From the NCBI GenBank assembly GCA_029781465.1, contig JAKOWQ010000223.1, positions 1 to 29,431 on the forward strand: a stretch of 29,431 nucleotides of DNA, in the 5' to 3' direction. Numbering within the stretch: position 1 is the first letter of the stretch; every line of letters begins with the position of its first letter. A program made the position numbers and the translations under genes. Positions 14,280 through 22,342 of the stretch are shown piece after piece. This DNA comes from Pseudomonadota bacterium (GTDB lineage Bacteria; Pseudomonadota; Alphaproteobacteria; Sphingomonadales; Sphingomonadaceae). The notes below the pieces were generated by a model. It was not told the DNA's origin. It worked only from the letters and a program-made list of their open reading frames with translations, and did no database searches.

Positions 14280-15604
14280 TTGCGCTTTCCGGCCCCGACC
14301 GTGCGATTGAGCGTCTGGATCGCATAGGAAAGCTGGAAGTCGGTGACGCCCTTGGCCTTGAGCTCCTCCGGCGTGGCCTTGAATCGCGGATCGGCCTGGG
14401 TATCGGCCTCAAGCTTCTTGTCGTCGATCCCTACCTCGTTGACCAGATGCCGCCGCAGGTCGCTTTCGCGCAGCGCAAATTGCTGGCGTTTGGCCGCGTC
14501 GGGATCGGAAAGCTGGGGCACGCGGATATCCGGCTCGATCCCTCCCTCCTGCACCGAGCGCCCAGACGGCGTGTAATAGCGCGCCGTGGTCAGCTTGACC
14601 GCATGCTTCTTGTCGAGCTGGAACAGCGACTGGACCGAACCCTTGCCAAAGCTGCGCTCGCCCATCACCACCGCGCGGCGCTGGTCCTGCAGCGCCCCGG
14701 CAACGATTTCGGAGGCCGAGGCCGACCCGGCATCGATCAGCACGACCACCGGCAATCCCCTGGCCGCATCGCCAGGAAACATGCTCTCCGCCTTGTAGAA
14801 TTCGTTGTCCTCGGGATTGCGTCCGCGCTGCGAGACGATGTCGCCCTTTGTCAGGAACAAGTCTGACAAGGCCACGGCCTCGTCAAGCGAACCGCCGGGG
14901 TTCTGGCGCAAGTCGAGCACAAAGCCGCTAAGCTTGCCGCCCGACTTCGCCTTGAGATCGGCAATCGCCTCGCTCACCTGCTTGCCGACATCGCGGCTGA
15001 ACTCGTTGACCGAGATCACCCCGACATTGTCCTTGAGTTCCCAGGTCACCGGCTCAAGCGTGATTACTCCGCGGGTCACGGTGACATCGAACGGCTGGTC
15101 CCGGCCAGGGCGGAATACGGTGAGGCGGATCTTGGTTCCGGCCTCGCCGCGCATCTGAGCCACCGCGTCGTCAAGCTCGATCCCGTAGATCAGCTTGCCG
15201 TCGAGATGGGTGATATAGTCCCCGGCCTTGACCCCGGCGGCGGCGGCGGGACTGCCCTTGAGCGGTGCGATCACCTTGACGGCGCCATCGTCCATGCCGA
15301 CAGAAAGGCCCAGACCCGAATAGTTGCCGTCGATCAGGTTGTTGAGCCGTTCGAGCGTCTGTCCCTGGAGATAGTCGCTGTGCGGATCGAGCGCGGCGAG
15401 CATCCCGTCGATCGCCCCGTCGACCAGCTTGTCGTCCTCAACCGGTTCGACATATTGCGCCTTGATCAGCTGATAGACCGTCAACAGCCGCCCGAATTGC
15501 GGACCCGCGCGGCCATCCACCGCAGCCAGCCCCGCAGTTGTCGCGGGGATCAACGCAACGGCACTGACCAGCAGAATGGAACGGAACAGGGGAGCAAGCT
15601 TCAT
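14276..15604 (-). CDS. ctpA: Carboxyl-terminal processing protease (S41A, PDZ)
   Basis: A 442-residue periplasmic protease. I chose the ATG at 15604, which opens a signal peptide (MKLAPLFRSILLVSAVALIP); the frame continues upstream but is not family-like. The PDZ domain covers about residues 85-165 (GLGLSVGMDDGAVKVIAPLK). The S41 core contains GFVLDLRQNPGGSLDEAV, the catalytic serine in GSASASEIVAGALQD, and the catalytic lysine in GERSFGKGSVQSLF. Such proteases trim or degrade envelope proteins and in several bacteria control peptidoglycan hydrolases, which fits its place directly after envC. A gap of 79 bp separates it from envC. Confidence 0.95.
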   Translation of the reverse strand: MKLAPLFRSILLVSAVALIPATTAGLAAVDGRAGPQFGRLLTVYQLIKAQYVEPVEDDKLVDGAIDGMLAALDPHSDYLQGQTLERLNNLIDGNYSGLGLSVGMDDGAVKVIAPLKGSPAAAAGVKAGDYITHLDGKLIYGIELDDAVAQMRGEAGTKIRLTVFRPGRDQPFDVTVTRGVITLEPVTWELKDNVGVISVNEFSRDVGKQVSEAIADLKAKSGGKLSGFVLDLRQNPGGSLDEAVALSDLFLTKGDIVSQRGRNPEDNEFYKAESMFPGDAARGLPVVVLIDAGSASASEIVAGALQDQRRAVVMGERSFGKGSVQSLFQLDKKHAVKLTTARYYTPSGRSVQEGGIEPDIRVPQLSDPDAAKRQQFALRESDLRRHLVNEVGIDDKKLEADTQADPRFKATPEELKAKGVTDFQLSYAIQTLNRTVGAGKRK

Positions 15605-15683
15605 TCGGTGCGGGCCTTTCGCGTGATCGCGCCTCTCTATAGCGGGACAGAACTTAACGCCAGATGGCGCTCGACAAGGGACT

Positions 15684-16907
15684 TCAGCCCTTGAGGAAGT
15701 CGAGCGGGTTAACCGGCTCACCGTCATGCCGGAGCTCGAGCGTCAGCACCGGGCGACCGGGTCCGGCCGTGCCAAGCGGTGCCCCGGCAACCAGCTCGCT
15801 GCCGACCCGGGTGTCGAGCACGGCCAGCCCGGTGACCAGCGAGGTCCAGCCCCCGCCGTGCTCGATGATGACGATGTTGCCATAGCCCTGGTAGGTTCCG
15901 GCAAAAACCACCCGCCCGGCGGCAGGAGCGACAGCCTGCGCGGCGCCGCGTGCCAGAATCGAGACACCGCGTGAGCGGGGCCGCCCCGCGGCTTCGTCGC
16001 CAAACCCAGCCACGACGCGCCCTGCCGCCGGCAGGATGTACCGCGCCGGGGCCCCTGTTGGCGGGGATGGCGGGGACGGGGCCGTTGCGCCAACCTGCGC
16101 CTGCTGCGGCAAGGGCGGGCGGAGCACCGGCCCAGGCAGCGCGGCAAGCTCCTCGCGCAGCGCGCTGGCCTTGCCCAGATCGCCCACCAGTTGCGAAAGA
16201 TCCCGGGCCTGCTCGCCCAGCGCCCGCGCGCGTTCGGCTTCGCGGTCGGCGACCACCCCGGCGGCGCGCGAGGCCAGTCGTTGCCGGGATTCGAGGGCAT
16301 TGAGCTGTTCGCGCCGCTCGGCGAGCTGGCCGATCGAGGTTCGCAAACCGGTCTGCGCCTCGCGCGTCTGGCGTTCCAGTTCACGCGCGCGCGCCAGGCG
16401 CGCGCGCACTCCGGCGGTGCGGCGTTCGACCTCGGGCATCATCGATTCGAGCGTGGCGCGAAGATAGACCGCCTCGCGCAGCGATCCCGGGCGCAGCAGC
16501 GAAAGGATCGGGGGGCGCCGCGCCAGCCGCTGCAAGGCGCCAGTCAAACGGACCAGCGGACGCTGCCCCTGGGCAAGCTCGCCGCGCAAGGCAATCCTGT
16601 CCCGCTCAAGCAGGCGGATGCGCGCTTCGTTGGCCGCGATTTCGGCTTCGGACTGCTGGATTCGCGCGGCCAGCGCGGCGCTCTCCTCGGCAGTGCGGTC
16701 GGCAGCCGCGACGGCGGTGCGGGCATTGGCCTCCAGGGCCTCGGCGCGCGCGCGCGCGGCCTCGCCCTGGCTGCGCGCGTCGGCCAGCGCCTGGCGGGTT
16801 TCCTCCACAGTCTCATAAGGCTGCTGCAGCTGCTCCTGCGCCGCCACGGCGCCCAATCCGGCGATCAGGCCAAGCGGCACGAGGAACAGGGCGTGGCGAG
16901 GCTTCAT
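15684..16907 (-). CDS. envC: Murein hydrolase activator EnvC (degenerate LytM)
   Basis: A 407-residue protein with a signal peptide (ending AVAA-QEQ), a long coiled-coil region at about residues 25-255, a Pro-rich linker and a C-terminal LytM/M23 domain. The metal ligands are missing: where an active enzyme has HxxxD the sequence has RGVSILARG, and where it has HxH it has LTLELRHDG. This is the known state of E. coli EnvC, which activates division amidases instead of cutting peptidoglycan itself. GYGNIVIIEHGGGWTSLVTG and VNPLDFL match the family. It sits 10 bp after rlmH. An active M23 enzyme is encoded at 19916. Confidence 0.93.
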   Translation of the reverse strand: MKPRHALFLVPLGLIAGLGAVAAQEQLQQPYETVEETRQALADARSQGEAARARAEALEANARTAVAAADRTAEESAALAARIQQSEAEIAANEARIRLLERDRIALRGELAQGQRPLVRLTGALQRLARRPPILSLLRPGSLREAVYLRATLESMMPEVERRTAGVRARLARARELERQTREAQTGLRTSIGQLAERREQLNALESRQRLASRAAGVVADREAERARALGEQARDLSQLVGDLGKASALREELAALPGPVLRPPLPQQAQVGATAPSPPSPPTGAPARYILPAAGRVVAGFGDEAAGRPRSRGVSILARGAAQAVAPAAGRVVFAGTYQGYGNIVIIEHGGGWTSLVTGLAVLDTRVGSELVAGAPLGTAGPGRPVLTLELRHDGEPVNPLDFLKG

Positions 16908-16917
16908 GGCCGGGGCC

Positions 16918-17340
16918 TTATCCCGAACGATGGTAGGGATGACCAGCCAAAATGCTGGTCGCGCGCCACAATTGCTCGGCCAGCATGGCGCGGGCCAGCA
17001 GGTGCGGCCAGGTCATCGTGCCAAAGGCCAGCAGAAGATCGGCCTTTTCGCGCCCGGCCGCACCGTGGCCATCGGCCGCCCCGATCAGGAAGCGCGTTTC
17101 ACGCACACCCTCATCGCGCCATTTGCCCAGCAAGGCGGCGAATTCTTCGGAGGAAAGCTGCTTGCCGCGCTCGTCGAGCAAAACATCGCGATGCGGGGCC
17201 AGCGGCGCAGGCAGGGTGCCGCCGGTATCGGGCAATTCGCTCAGCCGGAACGGCCAGGCGATGCGTTTGGCATAACGATCGACCAGCTCGGCCTCGCTCG
17301 ATCGGCCGATCTTGCCGCGGGCAATGATGTGCAGGCGCAT
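16918..17340 (-). CDS. rlmH: 23S rRNA (pseudouridine-1915-N3)-methyltransferase
   Basis: A 140-residue SPOUT-class methyltransferase that methylates pseudouridine 1915 in helix 69 of 23S rRNA. I chose the ATG at 17340 because MRLHIIARGKI is the conserved N-terminus. Landmarks are LDERGKQLSSEEFA, the SAM-binding knot FLIGAADGHG, LLLAFGTMTWPHLLAR and the C-terminal EQLWRATSILAGHPYHR. The family often has PYHRxG at its end, as here (PYHRSG). It lies 10 bp after rsfS, the usual pairing in many bacteria. Confidence 0.96.
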   Translation of the reverse strand: MRLHIIARGKIGRSSEAELVDRYAKRIAWPFRLSELPDTGGTLPAPLAPHRDVLLDERGKQLSSEEFAALLGKWRDEGVRETRFLIGAADGHGAAGREKADLLLAFGTMTWPHLLARAMLAEQLWRATSILAGHPYHRSG

Positions 17341-17350
17341 CGGATCGGGT

Positions 17351-17749
17351 TCAGGCCGTCCCGGCGCTGTCTCCGAAACCCCACATCCGCTCAAGGTTGT
17401 AGAAGCTGCGCACTTCGGGGCGGAACAGGTGAACAATCACGTCGCCGGCGTCGATCAGCACCCAGTCGGCGGCGGGCAGCCCCTCGATCCGGGCATGGCC
17501 GAAGCCGCCCTGCTTGATTCGCTCGGCCAGTTTCTGCGCCATGGCCGCGACCTGGCGGGTCGAGCGGCCCGACGCGATCACCATATGGTCGGCGATCGAG
17601 CTCTTGCCCTCAAGCGAGATGGAAACCAGCTCCTGCGCCTGGTCGTCGTCGAGCGACTTCAGGATCAGCTCGTGGAGCGAGCCCGGCTCCGAGTGGGGGA
17701 GCGGGGTGGGAACGCCGGGTGTGGCCGGCATGGCCTGGACTTGCGTCAT
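17351..17749 (-). CDS. rsfS: Ribosomal silencing factor RsfS
   Basis: A 132-residue protein that binds L14 on the large subunit and blocks subunit joining when nutrients are short. The conserved domain covers about residues 24-125: LILKSLDDDQAQELVSISLE, DHMVIASGRSTRQVAAMAQ, and ADWVLIDAGDVIVHLFRPEV followed by RSFYNLERMWG. The N-terminal 22 residues are low-complexity; an internal Met at residue 7 is an alternative start. The gene lies 49 bp after nadD. Confidence 0.96.
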   Translation of the reverse strand: MTQVQAMPATPGVPTPLPHSEPGSLHELILKSLDDDQAQELVSISLEGKSSIADHMVIASGRSTRQVAAMAQKLAERIKQGGFGHARIEGLPAADWVLIDAGDVIVHLFRPEVRSFYNLERMWGFGDSAGTA

Positions 17750-17798
17750 GTAAGCGGAAACGGCTCCTCTGTGCGGGCGGCACGGCGGGCCGGAACGC

Positions 17799-18455
17799 TC
17801 ACGCGGCGGGACCCTTGGTGCTGTCGGGATCGACGGGATGGTGCGTCAGCGGATCGCGCATGGCCCGGCCGGAATAGCGGCTGGCCCAGTCTGGATCGGC
17901 GCGGCGAATCGCTGTCGCCGAGCGCGGATCGGGATCGAAACGCAAGTGTATCAGCGCGGGTGCGCTCCATCCTGCCCGGTGCTTCACTCTGGCCGCGGAC
18001 CGCCGGTATCGGCCGAGCCAGGCCCCGGCGGGGCTCGCCTGGGCAGCGCCATCATAGCCGGGACGAGCGATAACCGCAATCGGCACCATGCGCGCGATCG
18101 CGCGCCAGCTTTTCCAGCGATGGAATTGGGCCAGATTGTCGCCCCCCATCAGCCAGACGAACCGCGTGTGCGGATAGCGGCGGATCAGCGCGCGCAGGGT
18201 ATCGATGGTATAGCGCGTGCCCAGCTCGCGCTCGATCGCGGTCGGGCGGATTGGTGCGCGCCGCGCCTGCAGCCGGGCCGACGCAAGCCGCGCCCCAAGC
18301 GGGGCCATGCCCTTGGCCGGCTTGAGCGGATTGCCCGGTGAGACCAGCCACCAGACCTCGTCCAGCCCCAGCGCTTTGCGCGCGAACAGGCTGATCCGGC
18401 GGTGCCCGCCGTGCGCGGGATTGAACGACCCGCCAAGCAGGCCAACCCTGTTCAA
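17799..18455 (-). CDS. nadD: Nicotinate-nucleotide adenylyltransferase
   Basis: A 218-residue enzyme of NAD synthesis that joins nicotinate mononucleotide to AMP from ATP. The only plausible start is a TTG at 18455, overlapping the proA TGA as TTGA; it puts GLLGGSFNPAHGGH, the nucleotide-binding HxGH motif with His15 and His18, at the expected N-terminal place. No ATG or GTG is available at a suitable position. The C-terminal motif RSATAIR stands for the family's (S/T)xxxR signature. WLVSPGNPLKP and WLMGGDNLAQFHRW are typical. The rare start codon and the overlap suggest low, coupled expression. Confidence 0.92.
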   Translation of the reverse strand: MNRVGLLGGSFNPAHGGHRRISLFARKALGLDEVWWLVSPGNPLKPAKGMAPLGARLASARLQARRAPIRPTAIERELGTRYTIDTLRALIRRYPHTRFVWLMGGDNLAQFHRWKSWRAIARMVPIAVIARPGYDGAAQASPAGAWLGRYRRSAARVKHRAGWSAPALIHLRFDPDPRSATAIRRADPDWASRYSGRAMRDPLTHHPVDPDSTKGPAA

Positions 18456-19735
18456 GGCCGCGCTTGCCCGGTGCCGCGCACCACCCATTTGTAGGTGGTC
18501 AACCCTTCGAGGGCGACCGGGCCGCGCGCGTGGAGCCTTCCGGTGGCGATGCCGATCTCGGCGCCCAGCCCGAATTCGCCGCCATCGGCAAACTGGGTGC
18601 TGGCATTGGCCATGACGATCGCCGAATCGACCTCGGCGAGGAACCGCTCGAGCGCCGCCGGATCCTCGGAGACGATCGCGTCGGTATGGTGCGAGGAGTG
18701 CGCCGCAATGTGGGCCAGCGCCGCGTCGAGGCCATCGACGACCGCCACCGAGAGCACGGCATCGAGGTATTCGGTGTCCCAATCTTCGGCCTGGGCCGGA
18801 ACGATGCGCGAATCCAGCGCCTGCGCGCGGGCATCGCCGCGCAGCTCGCACCCGGCGCCCAGCAGATCGGCAACCACCTGCTGCGACGCCGGGAAGCGCG
18901 CATCGAGCAGAAGCGTTTCCATCGCTCCGCAAATCCCGGTGCGGCGCATCTTGGCGTTGAGCGCGATAGCCCGGGCCATTTCCGGATCGGCGGCGGAATG
19001 GATGTAGGTGTGGCAGATCCCGTCGAGATGCGCGAGCACCGGCACCCGCGCATCGGCCTGGACCCGCGCGACCAGGCTTTTGCCGCCGCGCGGCACGATC
19101 ATGTCGATCAGCCCCGCTGCGGTCAGCATCGCGCCCACTGCGGCGCGGTCCTGGGTTGGGATCAGCTGCACGGCATCGGCAGGAATTCCTTCCGAAACCA
19201 GCCCCTTGACGAGCGCGGCATGAATTGCCCGGTTGGACTCCACCGCCTCGCTCCCGCCGCGCAGCAGCACCGCGTTGCCCGAACGCAGGCACAGCGCGGC
19301 GGCATCGGCAGTAACGTTGGGGCGGCTCTCGTAGATGATCCCGATCAGACCGATCGGGATGCGCACCCGGCTGAGAACCAGCCCGTTGGGGCGCGTGGCG
19401 GTAGAAATCACCTCTCCCACCGGATCGGGCAGATCGGCGACCTGATCGACTGCGGCGGCGATCGCCTCCAGCCGCGCGGGATCGAGCCGCAGCCGGTCGA
19501 GCATGGCGCCGGTCAGCCCATGGGCCTCGCCCCGGACCAGATCCCCGGCATTGGCGGCAAGCACCTGCGCGGCATCGTCGCGCAGCGCCTGGGCAGCGGC
19601 GTGCAATGCGCGCGCCTTGGCCGGCGAGTCGAGCCGCGCCAGCACGGCCTGGGCGGCGCGTCCGGCCCGGGCGAGCCGCGCCACCAGCGCTTCGGGAGAT
19701 TCGGAAGGAGCAAGGGTGGCAGTCTGGGCGGTCAT
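18452..19735 (-). CDS. proA: Glutamate-5-semialdehyde dehydrogenase (gamma-glutamyl phosphate reductase)
   Basis: A 427-residue enzyme of the second step of proline synthesis, reducing gamma-glutamyl phosphate with NADPH. I chose the ATG at 19735; the frame continues upstream but the added part is not conserved. Landmarks are RVRIPIGLIGIIYESRPNVT, SGNAVLLRGGSEA, IPTQDRAAVGAML, VPRGGKSLV, the catalytic cysteine in RRTGICGAMETLLLD, and the C-terminal EFGLGAEIGIATGRLHARGP. It is the first gene of the long minus-strand run. Its upstream region carries the GANTC cluster and is shared with the divergent M23 peptidase. No proB is visible here. Confidence 0.97.
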   Translation of the reverse strand: MTAQTATLAPSESPEALVARLARAGRAAQAVLARLDSPAKARALHAAAQALRDDAAQVLAANAGDLVRGEAHGLTGAMLDRLRLDPARLEAIAAAVDQVADLPDPVGEVISTATRPNGLVLSRVRIPIGLIGIIYESRPNVTADAAALCLRSGNAVLLRGGSEAVESNRAIHAALVKGLVSEGIPADAVQLIPTQDRAAVGAMLTAAGLIDMIVPRGGKSLVARVQADARVPVLAHLDGICHTYIHSAADPEMARAIALNAKMRRTGICGAMETLLLDARFPASQQVVADLLGAGCELRGDARAQALDSRIVPAQAEDWDTEYLDAVLSVAVVDGLDAALAHIAAHSSHHTDAIVSEDPAALERFLAEVDSAIVMANASTQFADGGEFGLGAEIGIATGRLHARGPVALEGLTTYKWVVRGTGQARP

Positions 19736-19781
19736 GGCCCGGCAGCGCCTAGCACCGCGCCGACGCACTGTCACCGCTGCA

Positions 19782-19865
19782 GAATCGTTGCAGCCGAAAC
19801 GACTCATCGCGTGAGTCATTCGATTCAACGACTCTCCCCTGTGGGCGATTCGCCACGCGCGATTC
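19782..19865. promoter_or_regulatory. Cluster of seven GANTC (CcrM) methylation sites
   Basis: GANTC occurs at 19782, 19801, 19813, 19822, 19830, 19847 and 19861. About 0.3 would be expected by chance in 84 bp at this GC content. The sites at 19801 and 19813 form an inverted repeat (GACTCA-N5-TGAGTC), and AACGACTC is repeated 29 bp apart. A sequence like an alphaproteobacterial -10 (GCTAGC, 19871-19876) with a possible -35 (TTCGCC, 19849-19854) would put the last two sites in the promoter core of the M23 gene. Confidence 0.75.
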
Positions 19866-19915
19866 AAGATGCTAGCGCCCCGCGCGTACGAAGGGTCGGG
19901 ACTGAAGGGGTCGTC

Positions 19916-21070
19916 TTGCAACTGCTAGCCGCCAGCGCGCTGAGAGAGCGCCTGCGGAACTGGTTTCCGGATCGCGAATTCTTCATGCGGTCCGAAGGGC
20001 AGGTCCGTTTCATCAAGGTGACCGCGAAGGTCCAGATGATTGCCGCCGGCGCCGTGGCCGCGCTGGCGCTGTTTTGGCTGACCAGCATGGCGGTGATGGC
20101 GGTGTCGAGCTACATCGCCAACCGTGACCGGCTTTCACTGCTCGACCGCGAGGCCAAGGTCGCGACCTCCGAAAGCCGCCTCAATGCCTATGGCGAAGAT
20201 ATGGGCAAGGTTACCGACGATCTCAGGCGGCGGCAGGATTTCATCGAGAAAACCACCCAATCGGTGCTGGGTGACCTGCCCAAGGATGCCCGTGCCGGCG
20301 AAACCGTTTCCGACAGTTCGAGCGAAACCGCCCAGACCGTCAAAAAGGTCTCGCTCACGGTGCCCCAGGCCGCCGGGCTGGTGCAGATCGAGGCCCGCCA
20401 GCTGGCGCTGATCGAAGGGCTCACCCGCCTGGCCGATCGCCGCGCCGCCGCCGCCGAGGCCCGGCTGGCCCGCCTCGGCCTCAACCCGCGCGCCATGCTT
20501 TCCTCGCTCGACGATCGCAGCGCCCAGGGCGGTCCGCTGCTGGCGATGGCGACTTCGTCCGATGGCTCGATCGACCCCCGCTTTGAGCGTTTCGCGCTGA
20601 GCATGGCGCGGATGGACGCGCTTGAACGCTCGGTCGCGCGGCTGCCGCAGGCAATGCCGGCCAATTTCGAATATATCTCGTCCGGCTTCGGCTTTCGCGC
20701 CAATCCCTTCACCGGCGGCGGCGGCGAATTCCATCCCGGGCTCGATTTCAAGGGCCCCTATGGCGCGCCGATCTATGCCGCCGCGCAAGGCCGGGTCAGC
20801 TTTGTCGGTCAGCGCTCGGGCTATGGCAATTGCGTCGAGATCGACCACGGCAACGGGCTGGTCACGCGCTATGCCCACATGTCGGGCTTTCGCACCCAGC
20901 AGGGCAGACTGGTGATGCCCGGCGAACTGATCGGGGTGATCGGATCGACCGGGCGTTCAACCGGGCCGCATCTGCATTTCGAAGTGCGGGTCAACGACCG
21001 GCCGGTCAATCCGCGTCCCTTCCTTGAGGCAGTGACCCATGTTCAGCAAGAAACCCAACCCGGCGCCTAG
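19916..21070 (+). CDS. M23 peptidoglycan endopeptidase, active LytM domain
   Basis: A 384-residue bitopic membrane protein if it starts at the TTG at 19916, preceded by AAGGGG. GTG at 19841 or an ATG at 19985 are possible alternatives; the frame remains open far upstream, but that part is antisense to proA. One membrane helix (about residues 42-63, AAGAVAALALFWLTSMAVMA) is followed by a coiled coil at about 70-170. The C-terminal LytM domain keeps all zinc ligands: HPGLD (His273, Asp277), RYAHMSG and HLHFEV (His352, His354). It should cut peptide cross-bridges in the periplasm. It overlaps the bactofilin gene by 32 bp, a pairing known to control cell shape in other bacteria. Confidence 0.9.
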   Translation: MQLLAASALRERLRNWFPDREFFMRSEGQVRFIKVTAKVQMIAAGAVAALALFWLTSMAVMAVSSYIANRDRLSLLDREAKVATSESRLNAYGEDMGKVTDDLRRRQDFIEKTTQSVLGDLPKDARAGETVSDSSSETAQTVKKVSLTVPQAAGLVQIEARQLALIEGLTRLADRRAAAAEARLARLGLNPRAMLSSLDDRSAQGGPLLAMATSSDGSIDPRFERFALSMARMDALERSVARLPQAMPANFEYISSGFGFRANPFTGGGGEFHPGLDFKGPYGAPIYAAAQGRVSFVGQRSGYGNCVEIDHGNGLVTRYAHMSGFRTQQGRLVMPGELIGVIGSTGRSTGPHLHFEVRVNDRPVNPRPFLEAVTHVQQETQPGA

Positions 21071-21461
21071 CGCGCCCGTCAGGAGCTCCACCATGGCCGG
21101 TTCGACCTTCTCCGTGTTCGGCGCCGATACCCGCATCAAGGGTGACGTTTCCGCCACCGCCGACCTGCATATCGACGGCAAGGTCGAGGGCGATGTTTCC
21201 TGCACCTCGCTGGTCCAGGGCGAGGCGAGCGAGATCGTCGGTGCGATCAAGGCCGAAAGCGCGCGTCTTTCCGGCCTTGTCCGCGGCACGATCGCGGTGC
21301 GCGAACTGGTGGTGCTGAAGAGCGCGCGAATCCATGGTGACGTGCACTATGACGCCTTGACCATCGAGCAGGGCGCGCAGGTCGATGGGCGTTTCGCGCC
21401 CCGCGCCGCCACCGAAGGCGAACCGCGCCTGACCCTGGCGGGCGGTTCCGAAGCGAACTGA
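21039..21461 (+). CDS. Bactofilin (polymer-forming cytoskeletal protein)
   Basis: A 140-residue protein whose centre, about residues 20-115, is the bactofilin beta-helix domain (DUF583): STFSVFGADTRIKGDVS, LHIDGKVEGDVSCTSLVQGE, LSGLVRGTIAVRELVVLK and HGDVHYDALTIEQGAQVDG. Short disordered ends (KKPNPAPSAP; EPRLTLAGGSEAN) are usual. Bactofilins assemble filaments without nucleotide and scaffold wall enzymes at chosen membrane sites. The 32-bp overlap with the M23 peptidase gene suggests that the filament positions that enzyme. A strong terminator follows at 21495. Confidence 0.95.
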   Translation: MFSKKPNPAPSAPVRSSTMAGSTFSVFGADTRIKGDVSATADLHIDGKVEGDVSCTSLVQGEASEIVGAIKAESARLSGLVRGTIAVRELVVLKSARIHGDVHYDALTIEQGAQVDGRFAPRAATEGEPRLTLAGGSEAN

Positions 21462-21494
21462 CAGGCCGGGCCGAAAGGCTAAGGGCCGATACGA

Positions 21495-21532
21495 AAAAGG
21501 GCGGCGCCTCCCGATCGGAGGGCCGCCCTTTT
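21495..21532. terminator. Bidirectional rho-independent terminator
   Basis: The stem AAAAGGGCGGC (21495-21505) pairs with GCCGCCCTTTT (21522-21532), extended by CCTCC/GGAGG around the loop CGATC after a single bulged G. T-runs on both strands fit its position between convergent bactofilin and trcR. Confidence 0.92.
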
Positions 21533-21549
21533 CGATTCGGTCAGGCGCC

Positions 21550-22251
21550 TTATTCTTCGCCAGCCGCCTCCGCCGCGCGCTTGGCTTCGAGCCAGGCCGC
21601 CGCCTCGGCTTCCTGGGCGGCTTCACCGGCAGCCTTGGCCTGAGCCTCGCGTTCGGCGCGCAGCTCTTCGAGCAGAGCCTCGCGATCGTCGCCCAGACGT
21701 GCATCGTCGCCCGCTTCGTCGATCAGCCCGGCCTTCTTGGCCGCCTTGGCCACGATCGAATCAAGCTCGCGCTGGCTGCACAGACCCAGCGTGACCGGAT
21801 CCTTGGGCTGGATGTTGGAAATGTTCCAGTGGCTGCGATCGCGAATCGCGGCGATGGTGTTGCGGGTGGTGCCGATCAGCTTGCCGATCTGCGCATCCGA
21901 GATTTCGGGGTGGTTGCGCAGGATCCAGGCGATGCCATCGGGCTTGTCCTGGCGCTTGGACACCGGGGTATAGCGCGGTCCCTTGGTGCGGCTGACGGTC
22001 ACCGGCGCCTTTTGCATCTTGAGCGCATAGCCCGGATCGTCCTGGCCCTTTTCGATTTCGGCCATGGTCAGCTCGCCCGCGCGCACCGGATCGCGCCCGG
22101 TGTACTTGGAGCTGGCCAGATCGTCCGCCATCGCCTGGACCTCGAGGATATGCAGGCCGCAGAATTCGGCGATCTGCTCAAAGCTCAGCGCGGTGTTGTC
22201 GACCAGCCACGAGGCGGTCGCATGCGGCATCAGCGGGGTCGGCTGGGTCAC
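21550..22251 (-). CDS. trcR: Cell-cycle transcriptional regulator TrcR (DUF1013)
   Basis: A 233-residue alphaproteobacterial protein of the DUF1013 family. The start is a GTG at 22251 with GGAG at good spacing. The N-terminus (HATASWLVDNTALSFEQIAE, FCGLHILEVQAMADD) and the helix-turn-helix-like middle part (AWILRNHPEISDAQIGKLIG, TTRNTIAAIRDRSHWN) are typical. The last 60 residues are an Ala/Glu-rich helix. The family is annotated as a regulator that associates with transcription in cell-cycle control; the exact role in sphingomonads is not known to me. It stands next to the bactofilin unit, from which the terminator separates it. Confidence 0.9.
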   Translation of the reverse strand: MTQPTPLMPHATASWLVDNTALSFEQIAEFCGLHILEVQAMADDLASSKYTGRDPVRAGELTMAEIEKGQDDPGYALKMQKAPVTVSRTKGPRYTPVSKRQDKPDGIAWILRNHPEISDAQIGKLIGTTRNTIAAIRDRSHWNISNIQPKDPVTLGLCSQRELDSIVAKAAKKAGLIDEAGDDARLGDDREALLEELRAEREAQAKAAGEAAQEAEAAAWLEAKRAAEAAGEE

Positions 22252-22277
22252 GCGAAATCTCCGTCAGAAATAGATAG

Positions 22278-22299
22278 GGCCGCCCCTTGCGGAGCGGCC
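22278..22299 (-). terminator. Hairpin between quinone oxidoreductase and trcR, possible weak terminator
   Basis: GGCCGC (22278-22283) pairs with GCGGCC (22294-22299) across a 10-nt loop. On the minus strand it is followed by CTATCTATTTCT, a weak U-tract. It could end the upstream oxidoreductase transcript or form part of the trcR leader. Confidence 0.4.
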
Positions 22300-22342
22300 G
22301 TTCGCCAGTGCCTCTAAGCGGATTCGCTGTCGGGGGCAAGGA

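Noticed and set aside
17799..19292. A 497-codon frame joining nadD to upstream sequence
   Set aside because: The upstream part overlaps proA in another frame and is not protein-like; the NadD domain begins at the TTG at 18455.
18464..19915. N-terminal extension of about 480 codons on the M23 peptidase frame
   Set aside because: It lies antisense to proA, is Arg/Gly/His-rich and not conserved-looking. The M23 protein begins near its membrane helix.
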